22,964 nucleotides of DNA, from contig BJOX01000364.1 of the NCBI GenBank assembly GCA_009731375.1, forward strand, positions 545,208 to 568,171. Reading direction: 5' to 3'. Source of the DNA: Paulinella micropora. Taxonomy: Eukaryota > Cercozoa > Imbricatea > Euglyphida. Position numbers and translations under genes: made by a program. Positions 7,304 through 15,266 of this stretch are shown piece after piece. Position 1 is the stretch's first letter. Every line of letters starts with the position of its first letter. The notes under the pieces are model-generated. The model ran no database searches. It was not told where the DNA came from and saw only the letters and a list, made by a program, of their open reading frames with translations.

Positions 7304-8812
7304 ATGTCGGTCCAATACGGTGGCGAGTTGGTCCATCAGGCTAAGGAACTGCTCACGGGTAAGTATGAGTTGAACAAACTTACAGCCCGTGAAGGTGCGG
7401 GTGATATCACACTTACCACCGCAGGCGGTCTTGAAAGCACATTTGAAATTCCTACCCGCCCTTTGAACTTGGCGAGGTCTGTGTTGAAATTTACTTATAC
7501 TCCGACTGCTGGCGGTGGTGCTGGTCGCTACAATCGTATCTATATGGATTGTCTTTCAATGATTAAAACTATTGAACTGCGAAGCCGAAGCGGGCAGTAT
7601 TTGTGTAATCTTCAACACGTGGGTAATTACACTAAGATTGTTTGGAAGCCCGAGATTAGTTTTGAAAGATTTAAGGCTCTTGAAAACCACGGCGACTATA
7701 ATTCCGCTGTTGAAGGTAAGACGGGCTCTGGTGCTATGCTTCAAAAGTGTAATGCTGGAAAGATTGATGTCGGAACTAGAACAGAGAGAAAAACAATTGT
7801 TGATGCTGCTGCGGCTGGGACTTTAAGAGATGCTGTTCTAGCATACTTTAATGTGCCTACTGTAAATGCTCGTCGCTACGATGATACCGCAACAGCCGCG
7901 AGTGGTGCTGGAGATTATAGTCTTGTCGATGTTGCTTATGATGAGGCTAAGTATTTTGAAGGTGGAGCGGACGATTCTAAAACCCCTGTTATCAGCGTCA
8001 AGTTTCCTCTGGGTATGCTGTTTGGAACTATTTTTGAACTTGATAAGACAATTGGATTTAATGAAATTTTGGATATGCGGATTGTGTGGGCTGAAACTTC
8101 GCGAACTTCATTCTACGGCACTGATTCTCGCAGTATTTCTACCGGTGCGACGGCTACTGCTACAAATGCTACTATTTCTGGATTGAATTTGTTCCTTGCT
8201 GTTGAGACCGACCCAAATGTTATTGTGGGTGTCCAACAAAAGATTGCGGGCGAGGGCTTCCCATTTAAGATTGAGTATCCTATCGCTTGGAAGCAAGCAC
8301 TTACTGGAGAAAATCAAAACTTTGTCATTAAGATGAACCGCTCGCAGGGTGAAAGAATTCGTCGTATCTACACATCAGTCTTCAATAGCACTGAAAACAA
8401 AAATACATCATTTGATAACGATAACCGAACTGATAGTGCTGGTGGAGGTCTTCAAGCAGGAAAGAAGGTTAAGACATATTACACCACTCTTGACGGAACT
8501 CGTCTCCAACAGTTTGATGTTAAAACAGTAGAAAACGAAGACTATATGCTTTTGAAGGATAAGTTGAAGGGTAGTGCTATTTTGAATTCAAATGTGTATC
8601 ATTACAACTGGTTCCACGTGGATACTTGGGATAATAACCGCCCACTGTGTGATAAGGATACTGACGGCTATGAGGTGAGCGGTCTAAGCCTTGACACTGA
8701 AAGACGATATGAATTTGTTGCGACTACTCCCGCCCAAATCCAAAACCATTACACATACGCCATTCTTCAACGAAGTGTGCTTGTGAAGGGAATTGAAATT
8801 TTGATGAGTTGA
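7304..8812 (+). CDS. Major capsid protein (double jelly-roll)
   Basis: This 502-residue protein is the main shell subunit. The N-terminus (MSVQYGGELVHQAKELLTG) is helical, followed by beta-rich sequence with TFEIPTRPLNLARSVLKFTY. A GMLFGTIFEL element and a C-terminal VLVKGIEIL strand follow. Length, position after penton and beta-strand content match the MCPs of PLVs and related viruses; the double jelly-roll fold is inferred, not proved. An upstream TTG-initiated extension (7280) would lie inside the leader hairpin and is rejected. Codon use seems more GC-tolerant and more T-ending than in neighbours, as often seen in highly expressed viral genes. The stop is followed by GCCCCC. Confidence 0.87.
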   Translation: MSVQYGGELVHQAKELLTGKYELNKLTAREGAGDITLTTAGGLESTFEIPTRPLNLARSVLKFTYTPTAGGGAGRYNRIYMDCLSMIKTIELRSRSGQYLCNLQHVGNYTKIVWKPEISFERFKALENHGDYNSAVEGKTGSGAMLQKCNAGKIDVGTRTERKTIVDAAAAGTLRDAVLAYFNVPTVNARRYDDTATAASGAGDYSLVDVAYDEAKYFEGGADDSKTPVISVKFPLGMLFGTIFELDKTIGFNEILDMRIVWAETSRTSFYGTDSRSISTGATATATNATISGLNLFLAVETDPNVIVGVQQKIAGEGFPFKIEYPIAWKQALTGENQNFVIKMNRSQGERIRRIYTSVFNSTENKNTSFDNDNRTDSAGGGLQAGKKVKTYYTTLDGTRLQQFDVKTVENEDYMLLKDKLKGSAILNSNVYHYNWFHVDTWDNNRPLCDKDTDGYEVSGLSLDTERRYEFVATTPAQIQNHYTYAILQRSVLVKGIEILMS

Positions 8813-8875
8813 GCCCCCTCCGGCCGGTTAGGTAAGATGTAGTAATTAATTTTGATAGATTATTTATTTTTTAAT

Positions 8876-8887
8876 AATATAGGAATT
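8876..8887 (+). promoter_or_regulatory. AATATAG element
   Basis: AATATAG (8876-8882) preceded by a T/A tract (TTTATTTTTTAAT) lies five bases before the ATG at 8888. It supports this start over the upstream TTG at 8852. Confidence 0.55.
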
Positions 8888-10143
8888 ATGACGACCCACC
8901 AGAGAAATTTAGTCGCACAAAATCCTGAGGGCGACTTCGTAAATGTCAAAGTCGGGTATGATGGACACATTGAAACCAATAATATGAAAACCGCCTTTGG
9001 TGAAGCCCTAACCAGTTCATTAACACCAGTCTTACAGGAAATCTTTCCCTACACAGTTAATACACGGATATGGACGAAAACAGAAACGAAGGCGACCGTT
9101 TCATTTAGCAGTAATATGGCTGAATTAAAAACAACCGCAGATGCTACTGCTAATGCGGTATTGACGAGTAAAAAAACAATAAAATACAGAACAGGTATGG
9201 GTGTCTTAGCCCGCTTCACTGCCTTATGGACTACTGATGAAACTAAGAATTATAGCTCATTTATTGGTATTGGTGATAATGATTTACAAAATGGCTTCTA
9301 TTTCTACAAAAACAGAGATGCGGGTATGAATATTCTACATTGTAAGGGAGGAGTGCCTACCTTGGTTCAACAAGCTGGATGGAATGACCCCTGCGATGGA
9401 ACAGGCGATATGCCCTTACTGGATTGGACGAAGGGAAATGTATTTCAAATTCAATTTCAATATTTGGGCTTTGGTGCTATTAAGTTTTCAATTGAGAATC
9501 CAACAACGGGCGAATTCCAGCTTGTCCATATGATTAAGTATGCGAATGCCAATACTGGTGTCAGTCTACGAAATACAACTCTCCCATTTGTAGCTCGTAT
9601 CTACAATATCAATCCAGGAAATGGAATACAAAGTTTAAAAACGGCCAGTTGTAGTATGTTTATTGAGGGCTCCAACACTGTTAATTCAAGCATAACAAAC
9701 GAAGCGGAAGGAGATGAAAAGGCGAGCACCACGGAAAGCCCAATTCTAAGCATAAAAAATAAAACAACTTTTGATGGTGGTGCGACAAATTATTCAATTG
9801 TTTACCCAACTCTCGTGAGCATATCAAACGAAGACAGCAAAGTTAATATAGTGCGAATTGTGAAAACAACTGGTGCCCTTACGGCTGAGAACTTTGCCGA
9901 TATTGATGCCAAAACTTCAATCGTATCAAAGGACACCGCTGCGACTGCCCTAGGTGTGCTACTATAACGGATGTTATCCTTAAACTGTATGTTAATGCTA
10001 CTTCAAGCCAGCTTATTGACCTGCGAACTTATGACATTCAACTTGCTCCTGGCGAAAATCTAACATTTTTACAAAAGTCTGTATCAACTGTCGCAAATGG
10101 AGGAAATGTGAGTGTTATCGTTAATTTCTTAGAAGACCACTAA
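8888..10143 (+). pseudogene. Virion-surface-like protein, frameshifted near its C-terminus
   Basis: The main frame gives 359 residues (8888-9967) with MTTHQRNLVAQNPEGDF at the start. The centre is GMGVLARFTALW, GIGDNDLQNGFYFY, VFQIQFQYLGFGAIKFSIENP and a YNINPGNG stretch. From memory of sequence style, the LARFTALF/FQYLGFG pattern is widespread in PLVs and giant viruses, probably as a beta-sandwich surface or attachment protein; I cannot name it. After the stop at 9965-9967 the -1 frame stays open from about 9949 to a stop at 10141. It encodes about 58 further residues of similar beta-rich style (VILKLYVN, NVSVIVNFLEDH). The next AATATAG lies only after 10143. One indel, real or from assembly, is the simplest explanation; programmed frameshifting is less likely. 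Confidence 0.7.
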
Positions 10144-10178
10144 TATATATTTATTTTTGTAATATTTTTTTCTGTAAT

Positions 10179-10189
10179 AATATAGTAAG
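10179..10189 (+). promoter_or_regulatory. AATATAG element
   Basis: AATATAG (10179-10185), with a T-rich stretch upstream, lies four bases before the ATG at 10190. Confidence 0.55.
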
Positions 10190-10825
10190 ATGTATAGTCG
10201 TAAGTTGTATGTTGTGGGTGGTAGGCGGTTTCTAACAAAAACATCTATCAAATCCTACATAAGAAGAATGATAAACAAATATGCTGATGGTGAAGTGCTG
10301 AACCCAGAAGATGGCAATTTCGTGCGAGACCTAATAATCCATCACCCTTGTCTAAAAAATGGCATCATTGATGTTGAAAGTAATTTGACAACAGGAAGAA
10401 AACACTTTCGTGTAGATGGTAAGCCGTTTTCGTGGAATTGCTGTGTTGACCTCATAGGCCTTAGCAAATTAAAAAAAATGGCGAGAGTGATAAAAGAAGC
10501 AAGCAGGAATACAATAAGACCTCAAATACAAGAATATCTTGACATCGTGGCTATTGATGTATTCGTTGAACCCCGATACATATGCGAAATAAGTGGTGAT
10601 ATATATGAGCGGGTTGATGTTCACGTTGACCACCACTTTGACCTTATACAATTCAAAGACATCCTTCAACAATACCTTGAAGTTAATAGAGAATTAGAAG
10701 TTGAAGACGGTTTATTGAAAGAACCGCATTTCACCAAATTTAGCGACTTTCACAAACAGAAAGCAATACTGCGAATTATAAAAAAAGAAATCAATATAAG
10801 AGGTAAAATGTATCTCTTACGGTAA
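10190..10825 (+). CDS. DUF3223-like / HNH-like protein
   Basis: This 211-residue soluble basic protein has two recognisable parts. Residues about 45-90 resemble the DUF3223 pattern: an HHPCLKNGI segment, then HFRVDGKPFSWNCCVDLI, where the domain has Hp..kig and a cysteine-containing fS..C block. Residues about 125-170 contain CEISGDIYERVDVHVDHHFDLIQFKDIL, resembling the C..sG.....VDH...F..L ending seen with DUF3223 and HNH-type folds. A nucleic-acid-binding or nuclease role is possible but not shown; no complete HNH triad can be claimed. It follows the structural genes and starts with the same AATATAG promoter. Confidence 0.6.
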   Translation: MYSRKLYVVGGRRFLTKTSIKSYIRRMINKYADGEVLNPEDGNFVRDLIIHHPCLKNGIIDVESNLTTGRKHFRVDGKPFSWNCCVDLIGLSKLKKMARVIKEASRNTIRPQIQEYLDIVAIDVFVEPRYICEISGDIYERVDVHVDHHFDLIQFKDILQQYLEVNRELEVEDGLLKEPHFTKFSDFHKQKAILRIIKKEINIRGKMYLLR

Positions 10826-10846
10826 ATGCCTCCTACAAATACTTTT

Positions 10847-11108
10847 TCAATTCGTCTTATTACTACACCACGGCTGACGAACTAACCATTCAATATATGG
10901 CTTGTCAATCTTTGCGATGTCTTCTATTTTTTTGCCTTTGTATTTCCCGAAATGAAATGTGTCTTTGGGTTGAGCATTTCTCATTTCTTCAATCGCTTTT
11001 ATTTCGTCGTGTATTACCTTTTGGACATCTTCCAACGAGAAGGATTTTTTTTCACCTTCAATTGNNNNNNNNNNAAAACTTCTCGCACAGTCTAGTTAGG
11101 GTGGACAT
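10847..11108 (-). CDS. Small ExoX-C-like (GKYKGK) protein, interrupted by a gap
   Basis: The C-terminal half has FHFGKYKGKKIEDIAKIDKP then YIEWLVRQPW, the signature of the ExoX C-terminal-like / DUF3820 domain found beside nucleases and in many virus proteins. It is preceded by a charged helix. The frame stays open upstream to the gap at 11065-11074. On the far side, an ATG at 11106-11108 opens a short compatible reading (MSTLTRLCEKF) before the gap; I take this as the probable start, though the placeholder length hides the true frame. The TTG at 11035 is unlikely to be the start. It is divergent from the lipase gene at 11161. A DNA-binding accessory role is inferred. Confidence 0.55.
11065..11074. 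other. Assembly gap, 10 N
   Basis: Last gap in the viral half; no Ns follow until 21261. Confidence 0.95.
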
Positions 11109-11152
11109 AGTAGAGTGGTGTATATAGTAGGCAGGAAAAAAATTAAATAATT

Positions 11153-11160
11153 AATATAGG
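11153..11160 (+). promoter_or_regulatory. AATATAG element of the lipase gene
   Basis: AATATAG (11153-11159) lies one base before the ATG at 11161, following an A/T tract (AAAAAAATTAAATAATT). Confidence 0.6.
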
Positions 11161-11958
11161 ATGAGTGAGTGGATTAAATTTGTTAAGGCTTACTCAGCTA
11201 AACACGGTATAAGCTATGGGGAGGCATTAAAAAAAGCTGGTAAGGCATACAGGAAACAAAAAGGAGGCAGTGCGGAGTTATCAGAGGATGTCTATTTGTC
11301 GCGGACAGATAGAAAGGGTGCTGACGGATGGAAGCCAGTTGCAAGCAAAGAAAAATCAACAGTGTATGAGAAAGACGGTAAAGCGATTGTAGCATTTAGA
11401 GGTTCGGCAGATAAGAGGGACTTACTCACAGATGTAGCATGGGTAAAGGGAGTATTAAAAAGAACACCGAGATATAAAGAAGAGCAGAAGCTGGTTGACG
11501 AAGTGATAAAAAAATATGGTAAGGATAATGTGGAGCTGACGGGTCATAGTCTTGGAGGAACGATTGCGAAAGACCTGAGCCGACAAACTGGTGTAAGGGC
11601 AACCACATACAACAAAGGCAGTAGCACGAAGGACCTCATTGAGGGAGTTATTGACAGAGTAGCTGTTAAAGTAAATCCAAAAGGTAAGCGGGCGAAGACG
11701 GCGAAGCTGACCACGAACTACCGAACCGCATTTGACCCCGTATCGTTAATGGGTGCTACGGCTGTAAATACTAAGTTAGTGAAGCCAAAAAAAGGAATTC
11801 ATACAATCAGGAGCTTCAAAGGTAAAGGAGCCAAAAAATTTACCTATAATTCAACCGCGAATGTGGAAGCCGAGTGGGATGCTGTCATTATCGTTAATGA
11901 ACTTACGGCCCGCCCATTTATTCTCATTAACTTGTTTTTTAACATTCGTCATATGTAG
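11161..11958 (+). CDS. Class 3 lipase-like alpha/beta hydrolase
   Basis: The 265-residue protein has the nucleophile elbow GHSLGG with Ser130 (11548-11550), Asp192 in AFDPVSL and His214 in GIHTIRSF. These give a complete, correctly ordered Ser-Asp-His triad. AIVAFRGSADKRDLLTD matches the Fungal_lipase (Lipase_3) oxyanion region. The N-terminus (WIKFVKAYSAKHGISYGEALKKAGKAY) is a basic helical module recurring in PLV and giant-virus proteins and may direct packaging into the virion. The enzyme could act on host membranes at entry or exit. The last 108 bases overlap the 3' end of PolB on the other strand. The final ~25 residues are hydrophobic and unlike a lipase, so the original stop may have been earlier. 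Confidence 0.8.
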   Translation: MSEWIKFVKAYSAKHGISYGEALKKAGKAYRKQKGGSAELSEDVYLSRTDRKGADGWKPVASKEKSTVYEKDGKAIVAFRGSADKRDLLTDVAWVKGVLKRTPRYKEEQKLVDEVIKKYGKDNVELTGHSLGGTIAKDLSRQTGVRATTYNKGSSTKDLIEGVIDRVAVKVNPKGKRAKTAKLTTNYRTAFDPVSLMGATAVNTKLVKPKKGIHTIRSFKGKGAKKFTYNSTANVEAEWDAVIIVNELTARPFILINLFFNIRHM

Positions 11959-14187
11959 AATGCTAAAATGTGGGACTTGTTGTTGTTTGCTGTTTCTATC
12001 AATGTGTATTTTTTTCATTTGGAAATCCTTTACATTTTCAACTGACCCGCCTTTGTCCATCTTATCAAATGTGTCATAGTTTAGCTGATTAGCATCTAAG
12101 CCTTTACCCCTAAAATGGAAATATCTTTTAACTCCGTTTTCAGACACTATTTTAACCCCTTTTGAAATATGCTTTAAGTCGTTCTTGGTCATTCCTTCCG
12201 TAAAGGCATCCTTTGTCGTGAATTCTAACATATATAGTTTCGGTGCTATCCACACACCTTTTATAATCTTACAACCATCGCCTAAATCGTCTCCAATACC
12301 ACCTAGTTTCTTATTACCCATATTCTTTACATACTTGGCACATCTCGCGTGGATTTGTAAGCTGTCTGTGTCGGTGTAGTAAAAGTCGTCTTCAATGGTT
12401 CTGTTCGGGTTTGCTTCCTTAATATAGTTGAACATAATGCGACGGCTATATGCTAGAATGAATGCCCCATAGTGTGAAGGTTTGGTTATGCTACTTTCTA
12501 ATAAGATTGGATTGCGGGGAAGGCCCGATATGTGCCATAAATCTTTTCCTTGTTGGTCCGTAAATTTGACAATGTCAGTTATTTGATTGCTATTCCAGAA
12601 TTTCCAGTAATCTTCATTAGTTTGTATATATGTTGTTATTGAAGGTATCGGTCTCTGTATCATCTTACCGTATAGACTATTCATAAACAATTTGGCGAGC
12701 AGATATTGCGGGCTTCCTTTCTCAGCATTTTCCTTCGCCTTAAACATATCGTCTATGTATTGTTTAAAGACACATTCCGATTTGGCGGTGTAGTATCCTT
12801 TATGAATGCGGACTTCGTATCCTTCGGCTACCATATCCTCAATATCTACACTCGTCAGCCATTGGTCCTTCATATCTTCTAGTCGCCATTTAAGGGAGCC
12901 CATTTTGTCTCGCTGTCCAATCCTTGAATGTAATATGTTTTTGGGTGAGATGTAATCAAGGTTGTAAATACCGATTTGAAGGTTTCGCGGGTCAAATGGT
13001 CCAATCGTTTCCAGTATGTCGCCAACCATAAAAGCTAATAACATAGCGGTTGGATACAAAGATACGACATCCGCATCTACGAGGTAGTCAATTATTTCGT
13101 CAAATGATATCTCTTTTTTCAAATATCGTTCATACTGAGCTGAAATGAACCGCCTCTTAGATGGGTAAGTCCTTCCGCCGATAGTGGCTTTTCTAAATGC
13201 TCTTTCCTGCTCCACCGTTGGAAGTCTCACCTCATATTTACCGTCTACATATTTCTTCCATATGTTGAAAGCGAGACTTGAAGTTGAGATGTATGAAGTT
13301 AGATTGACTTTATGAGTTGTAAATATCGTTGTGTTTAACTTATCGTATAATTCTTTCAAACCCATAACATCGTTTTTAAGATAAGCCAGACAGTCCTGCC
13401 TCGTCTTGTCGTCCATATCCTCCCACATTTTGGCCCGGTTGTGGTCAAAGTCGCCTTTGAGGATTTCACACCCCATACTTTCAAGATTTGCTTTAAGACT
13501 TCCTTGTGTATGCTTACACATATCCCACATCTTAACATTTTCAAACTCTAAGCAGATAATAGAGCCGTTATTAATTTTTGACGACTTAATCTTAATACCC
13601 CTTTTAATTAATTCTTGGTGTATGAAGTAGTGGTCAAAGTTCGCTCCGTTAAAACCATTAACATAAAGAACTGGCGGTTTATCTTTTTTGTCCTTCGGCA
13701 CCCATCCTGCTTTTATAAGGTCGCCTCGTTTAATTAGTTCATCCACAAATTGACTGATACAATCTTTACCAGCTATGTATTTGAAACCCTCAGACCCCTG
13801 AGTATATCCGACTATGTAGCAGTCGTGGATATCGTAGCCGGCAGCGATGTTTGTGTTTCTAAATGATTCCAAATCGTAATGTAGAATTTGGTCGTTATTT
13901 ATTTTTTCTTCCGTGCGGAACTTAGTTATTAAGTGTCTTTTACCATTCTTCTTCAACATAATGTCCGCAAATTTTTTCCTGTTGAGATTACATTTGTGTT
14001 TGTTCAAATATGGTCGCAAGCAGTCTTCGCATCGCTTTTTAAACTGCTTAACCAATCCGTAATAATGGTTATTCTCCAAAAAGATTAGTTTGTCGGGTTC
14101 CTGCCCTTCTTCGTTTGTGCTATATGTCTGCTTCATAATATGGTCAGTTATTTCATAAGTTTTCCCTTCCTTAACATATTTTTTCAA
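11851..14187 (-). CDS. Protein-primed family B DNA polymerase (pPolB)
   Basis: This 778-residue polymerase replicates the viral genome using a protein primer. Exonuclease motifs are visible: ExoI D105-x-E107 (HYDLESF), ExoII ANFD (Asp185) and ExoIII YLKND (Tyr269, Asp273). Polymerase motif A is DVVSLYP (Asp373), motif B KLFMNSLYG (Lys499 to Gly507) and motif C YTDTDS (Asp606, Asp608). All catalytic residues are present, so it appears intact. An N-terminal C53-x2-C56-x7-H64-x-C66 cluster suggests a zinc knuckle. The start is four bases after the upstream gene's stop and has no clear promoter of its own, so it may depend on that transcript. The end overlaps the convergent lipase gene by 108 bases. 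Length and motifs fit PLV/Polinton pPolB. Confidence 0.93.
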   Translation of the reverse strand: MKKYVKEGKTYEITDHIMKQTYSTNEEGQEPDKLIFLENNHYYGLVKQFKKRCEDCLRPYLNKHKCNLNRKKFADIMLKKNGKRHLITKFRTEEKINNDQILHYDLESFRNTNIAAGYDIHDCYIVGYTQGSEGFKYIAGKDCISQFVDELIKRGDLIKAGWVPKDKKDKPPVLYVNGFNGANFDHYFIHQELIKRGIKIKSSKINNGSIICLEFENVKMWDMCKHTQGSLKANLESMGCEILKGDFDHNRAKMWEDMDDKTRQDCLAYLKNDVMGLKELYDKLNTTIFTTHKVNLTSYISTSSLAFNIWKKYVDGKYEVRLPTVEQERAFRKATIGGRTYPSKRRFISAQYERYLKKEISFDEIIDYLVDADVVSLYPTAMLLAFMVGDILETIGPFDPRNLQIGIYNLDYISPKNILHSRIGQRDKMGSLKWRLEDMKDQWLTSVDIEDMVAEGYEVRIHKGYYTAKSECVFKQYIDDMFKAKENAEKGSPQYLLAKLFMNSLYGKMIQRPIPSITTYIQTNEDYWKFWNSNQITDIVKFTDQQGKDLWHISGLPRNPILLESSITKPSHYGAFILAYSRRIMFNYIKEANPNRTIEDDFYYTDTDSLQIHARCAKYVKNMGNKKLGGIGDDLGDGCKIIKGVWIAPKLYMLEFTTKDAFTEGMTKNDLKHISKGVKIVSENGVKRYFHFRGKGLDANQLNYDTFDKMDKGGSVENVKDFQMKKIHIDRNSKQQQVPHFSILHMTNVKKQVNENKWAGRKFINDNDSIPLGFHIRG

Positions 14188-14191
14188 TATT

Positions 14192-14794
14192 TCAACCGCT
14201 ATTGAAAATGGTATTGGCGACTCCGCCGTTTTCTTGAACTATGGTTATTTCCACATATCTTATGTTTCTTTCATATCCATTCTCGCTCGCTTCAATGTTG
14301 TTTATGTTGAACTCGTTCAGAGCATCAATAAATACAGTATCGTATTGGCGGAGTTGAAATGAATTAAAACTTTTCTTTTTTAAATAGTGGTCGTATCGTT
14401 CATTAGCAGGAGCGGTGGAGTATGTTATAGATATATTGACATCCGCATCGTTGGTCATACCTTCCCTTCTGGCATATCTTATAGCGGGTATCAATACCTT
14501 CTCTTCCAAGGTGTCTGTATCATAGAAGCTTATGTCTAGCTCCCTAAATTTGAATGTGAGAGAGTTCAGCCGATTATCCCTCCTAACTTCATAATCGTTT
14601 GCTCTAAACTCTCGCCTCTTCGCTTCCCTAGTCTTAGCCTCGCGGAGATTTGCCCTCGTATTACTACGGATGTTAGATAAAAGGTCCTGGCGGTTTCTTT
14701 TATCTTTCGTTTCAACCTTTCTAAGCTTAGCCTTAGCTTGAAGAAGTTGAACATATTGCTTGTTTGGTCTTGGTGGTAGAGGTGGTTTTGACAT
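14192..14794 (-). CDS. Unknown 200-residue protein directly upstream of PolB
   Basis: The N-terminus is PPLPPRPNKQY, followed by a very basic, helical Arg/Lys-rich stretch (about residues 20-75, including KTREAKRREFRAND). A C-terminal domain of mixed alpha/beta type follows (LTFKFRELDISFY, YDTVFIDALNEF, YVEITIVQENGG). There is no signal peptide or membrane segment. It is co-directional with PolB, with only four bases between the stop and the PolB ATG. This linkage, and the basic helical region, make a replication role such as terminal protein or DNA-binding factor conceivable, but nothing in the sequence proves it. The upstream leader carries a palindrome at 14809-14824. Confidence 0.65.
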   Translation of the reverse strand: MSKPPLPPRPNKQYVQLLQAKAKLRKVETKDKRNRQDLLSNIRSNTRANLREAKTREAKRREFRANDYEVRRDNRLNSLTFKFRELDISFYDTDTLEEKVLIPAIRYARREGMTNDADVNISITYSTAPANERYDHYLKKKSFNSFQLRQYDTVFIDALNEFNINNIEASENGYERNIRYVEITIVQENGGVANTIFNSG

Positions 14795-14808
14795 TTTACA
14801 GTTATGTA

Positions 14809-14824
14809 TATCTTAGGTAAGATA
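14809..14824. promoter_or_regulatory. Palindrome TATCTTA-GG-TAAGATA in the leader
   Basis: Perfect 7-base arms around a 2-base centre, 14 bases upstream (minus strand) of the start at 14794. It could be an operator or short mRNA hairpin. Its CTTA/TAAG arms resemble those of the MCP and membrane-protein leaders. Confidence 0.45.
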
Positions 14825-14926
14825 CTTTTTCTGAAAATAATTAATTAATGTTTTTACCGTTATTATATAGGCTATATGTGTTTAGATGAAAAATATTTTT
14901 ACCAGATTAAAAAAAATTATTAGAAC

Positions 14927-15133
14927 TTAAACCGCTACTTTACTTAATTTATCTTCCAGCTCTTGTATCTTCTTTTTGTATTCCTCTATGCTTTTCAGTT
15001 CTTGCTTTTGCTTTAATGCTTTTTCTTTTCTTTCCTCCTTCAACCTTTCTTGGTGGCGGTAGTAGTATGCGAGAGCTTTCTCGTTATTTCTCTTTCGTCT
15101 TGCTTCTCCTTCGTATAGTTTTGGTCTTGGCAT
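14927..15133 (-). CDS. Small basic coiled-coil protein
   Basis: The 68-residue protein starts MPRPKLYEGEARRKRNNEKA and continues as a single charged helix ending in a heptad-like segment (ELKSIEEYKKKIQELEDKL). The layout is basic region then coiled coil, as in small bZIP-like DNA-binding proteins, and the MPRPK start recalls an AT-hook-like core. Similar short basic proteins are common in PLVs and giant viruses. It is the rightmost viral gene and would be transcribed toward PolB. A TATAATATAATAC tract lies just before the start on the minus strand. A regulatory role is inferred. Confidence 0.6.
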   Translation of the reverse strand: MPRPKLYEGEARRKRNNEKALAYYYRHQERLKEERKEKALKQKQELKSIEEYKKKIQELEDKLSKVAV

Positions 15134-15240
15134 CTTGTATTATATTATAGTTTATATATTTTTATAAATGTAAAATAATTAATTAAATTATTAATTTTTG
15201 CTTCCTTTTTGATTTCCTCTTGATTTCTCTTTAATTTCTT
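15134..15240. other. AT-rich right edge of the viral region
   Basis: Very AT-rich sequence (TTATATATTTTTATAAATG, AATTAATTAAATTATTAATTTT), then T-rich sequence without a gene. Viral-style gene density stops here. No terminal inverted repeat or target duplication can be recognised because the left end is outside the window. Confidence 0.5.
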
Positions 15241-15266
15241 ATGGTGGTGATTTTTGGTCCTGAAAG

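Noticed and set aside
7572-8531. Alternative plus-strand frames inside MCP
   Set aside because: Low-complexity shadows of the MCP frame.
1-15150. Retroviral-type integrase or tyrosine recombinase for the element
   Set aside because: Searched for DDE/HHCC or R-H-R-Y patterns among the readable frames and found none; it may lie left of the window.
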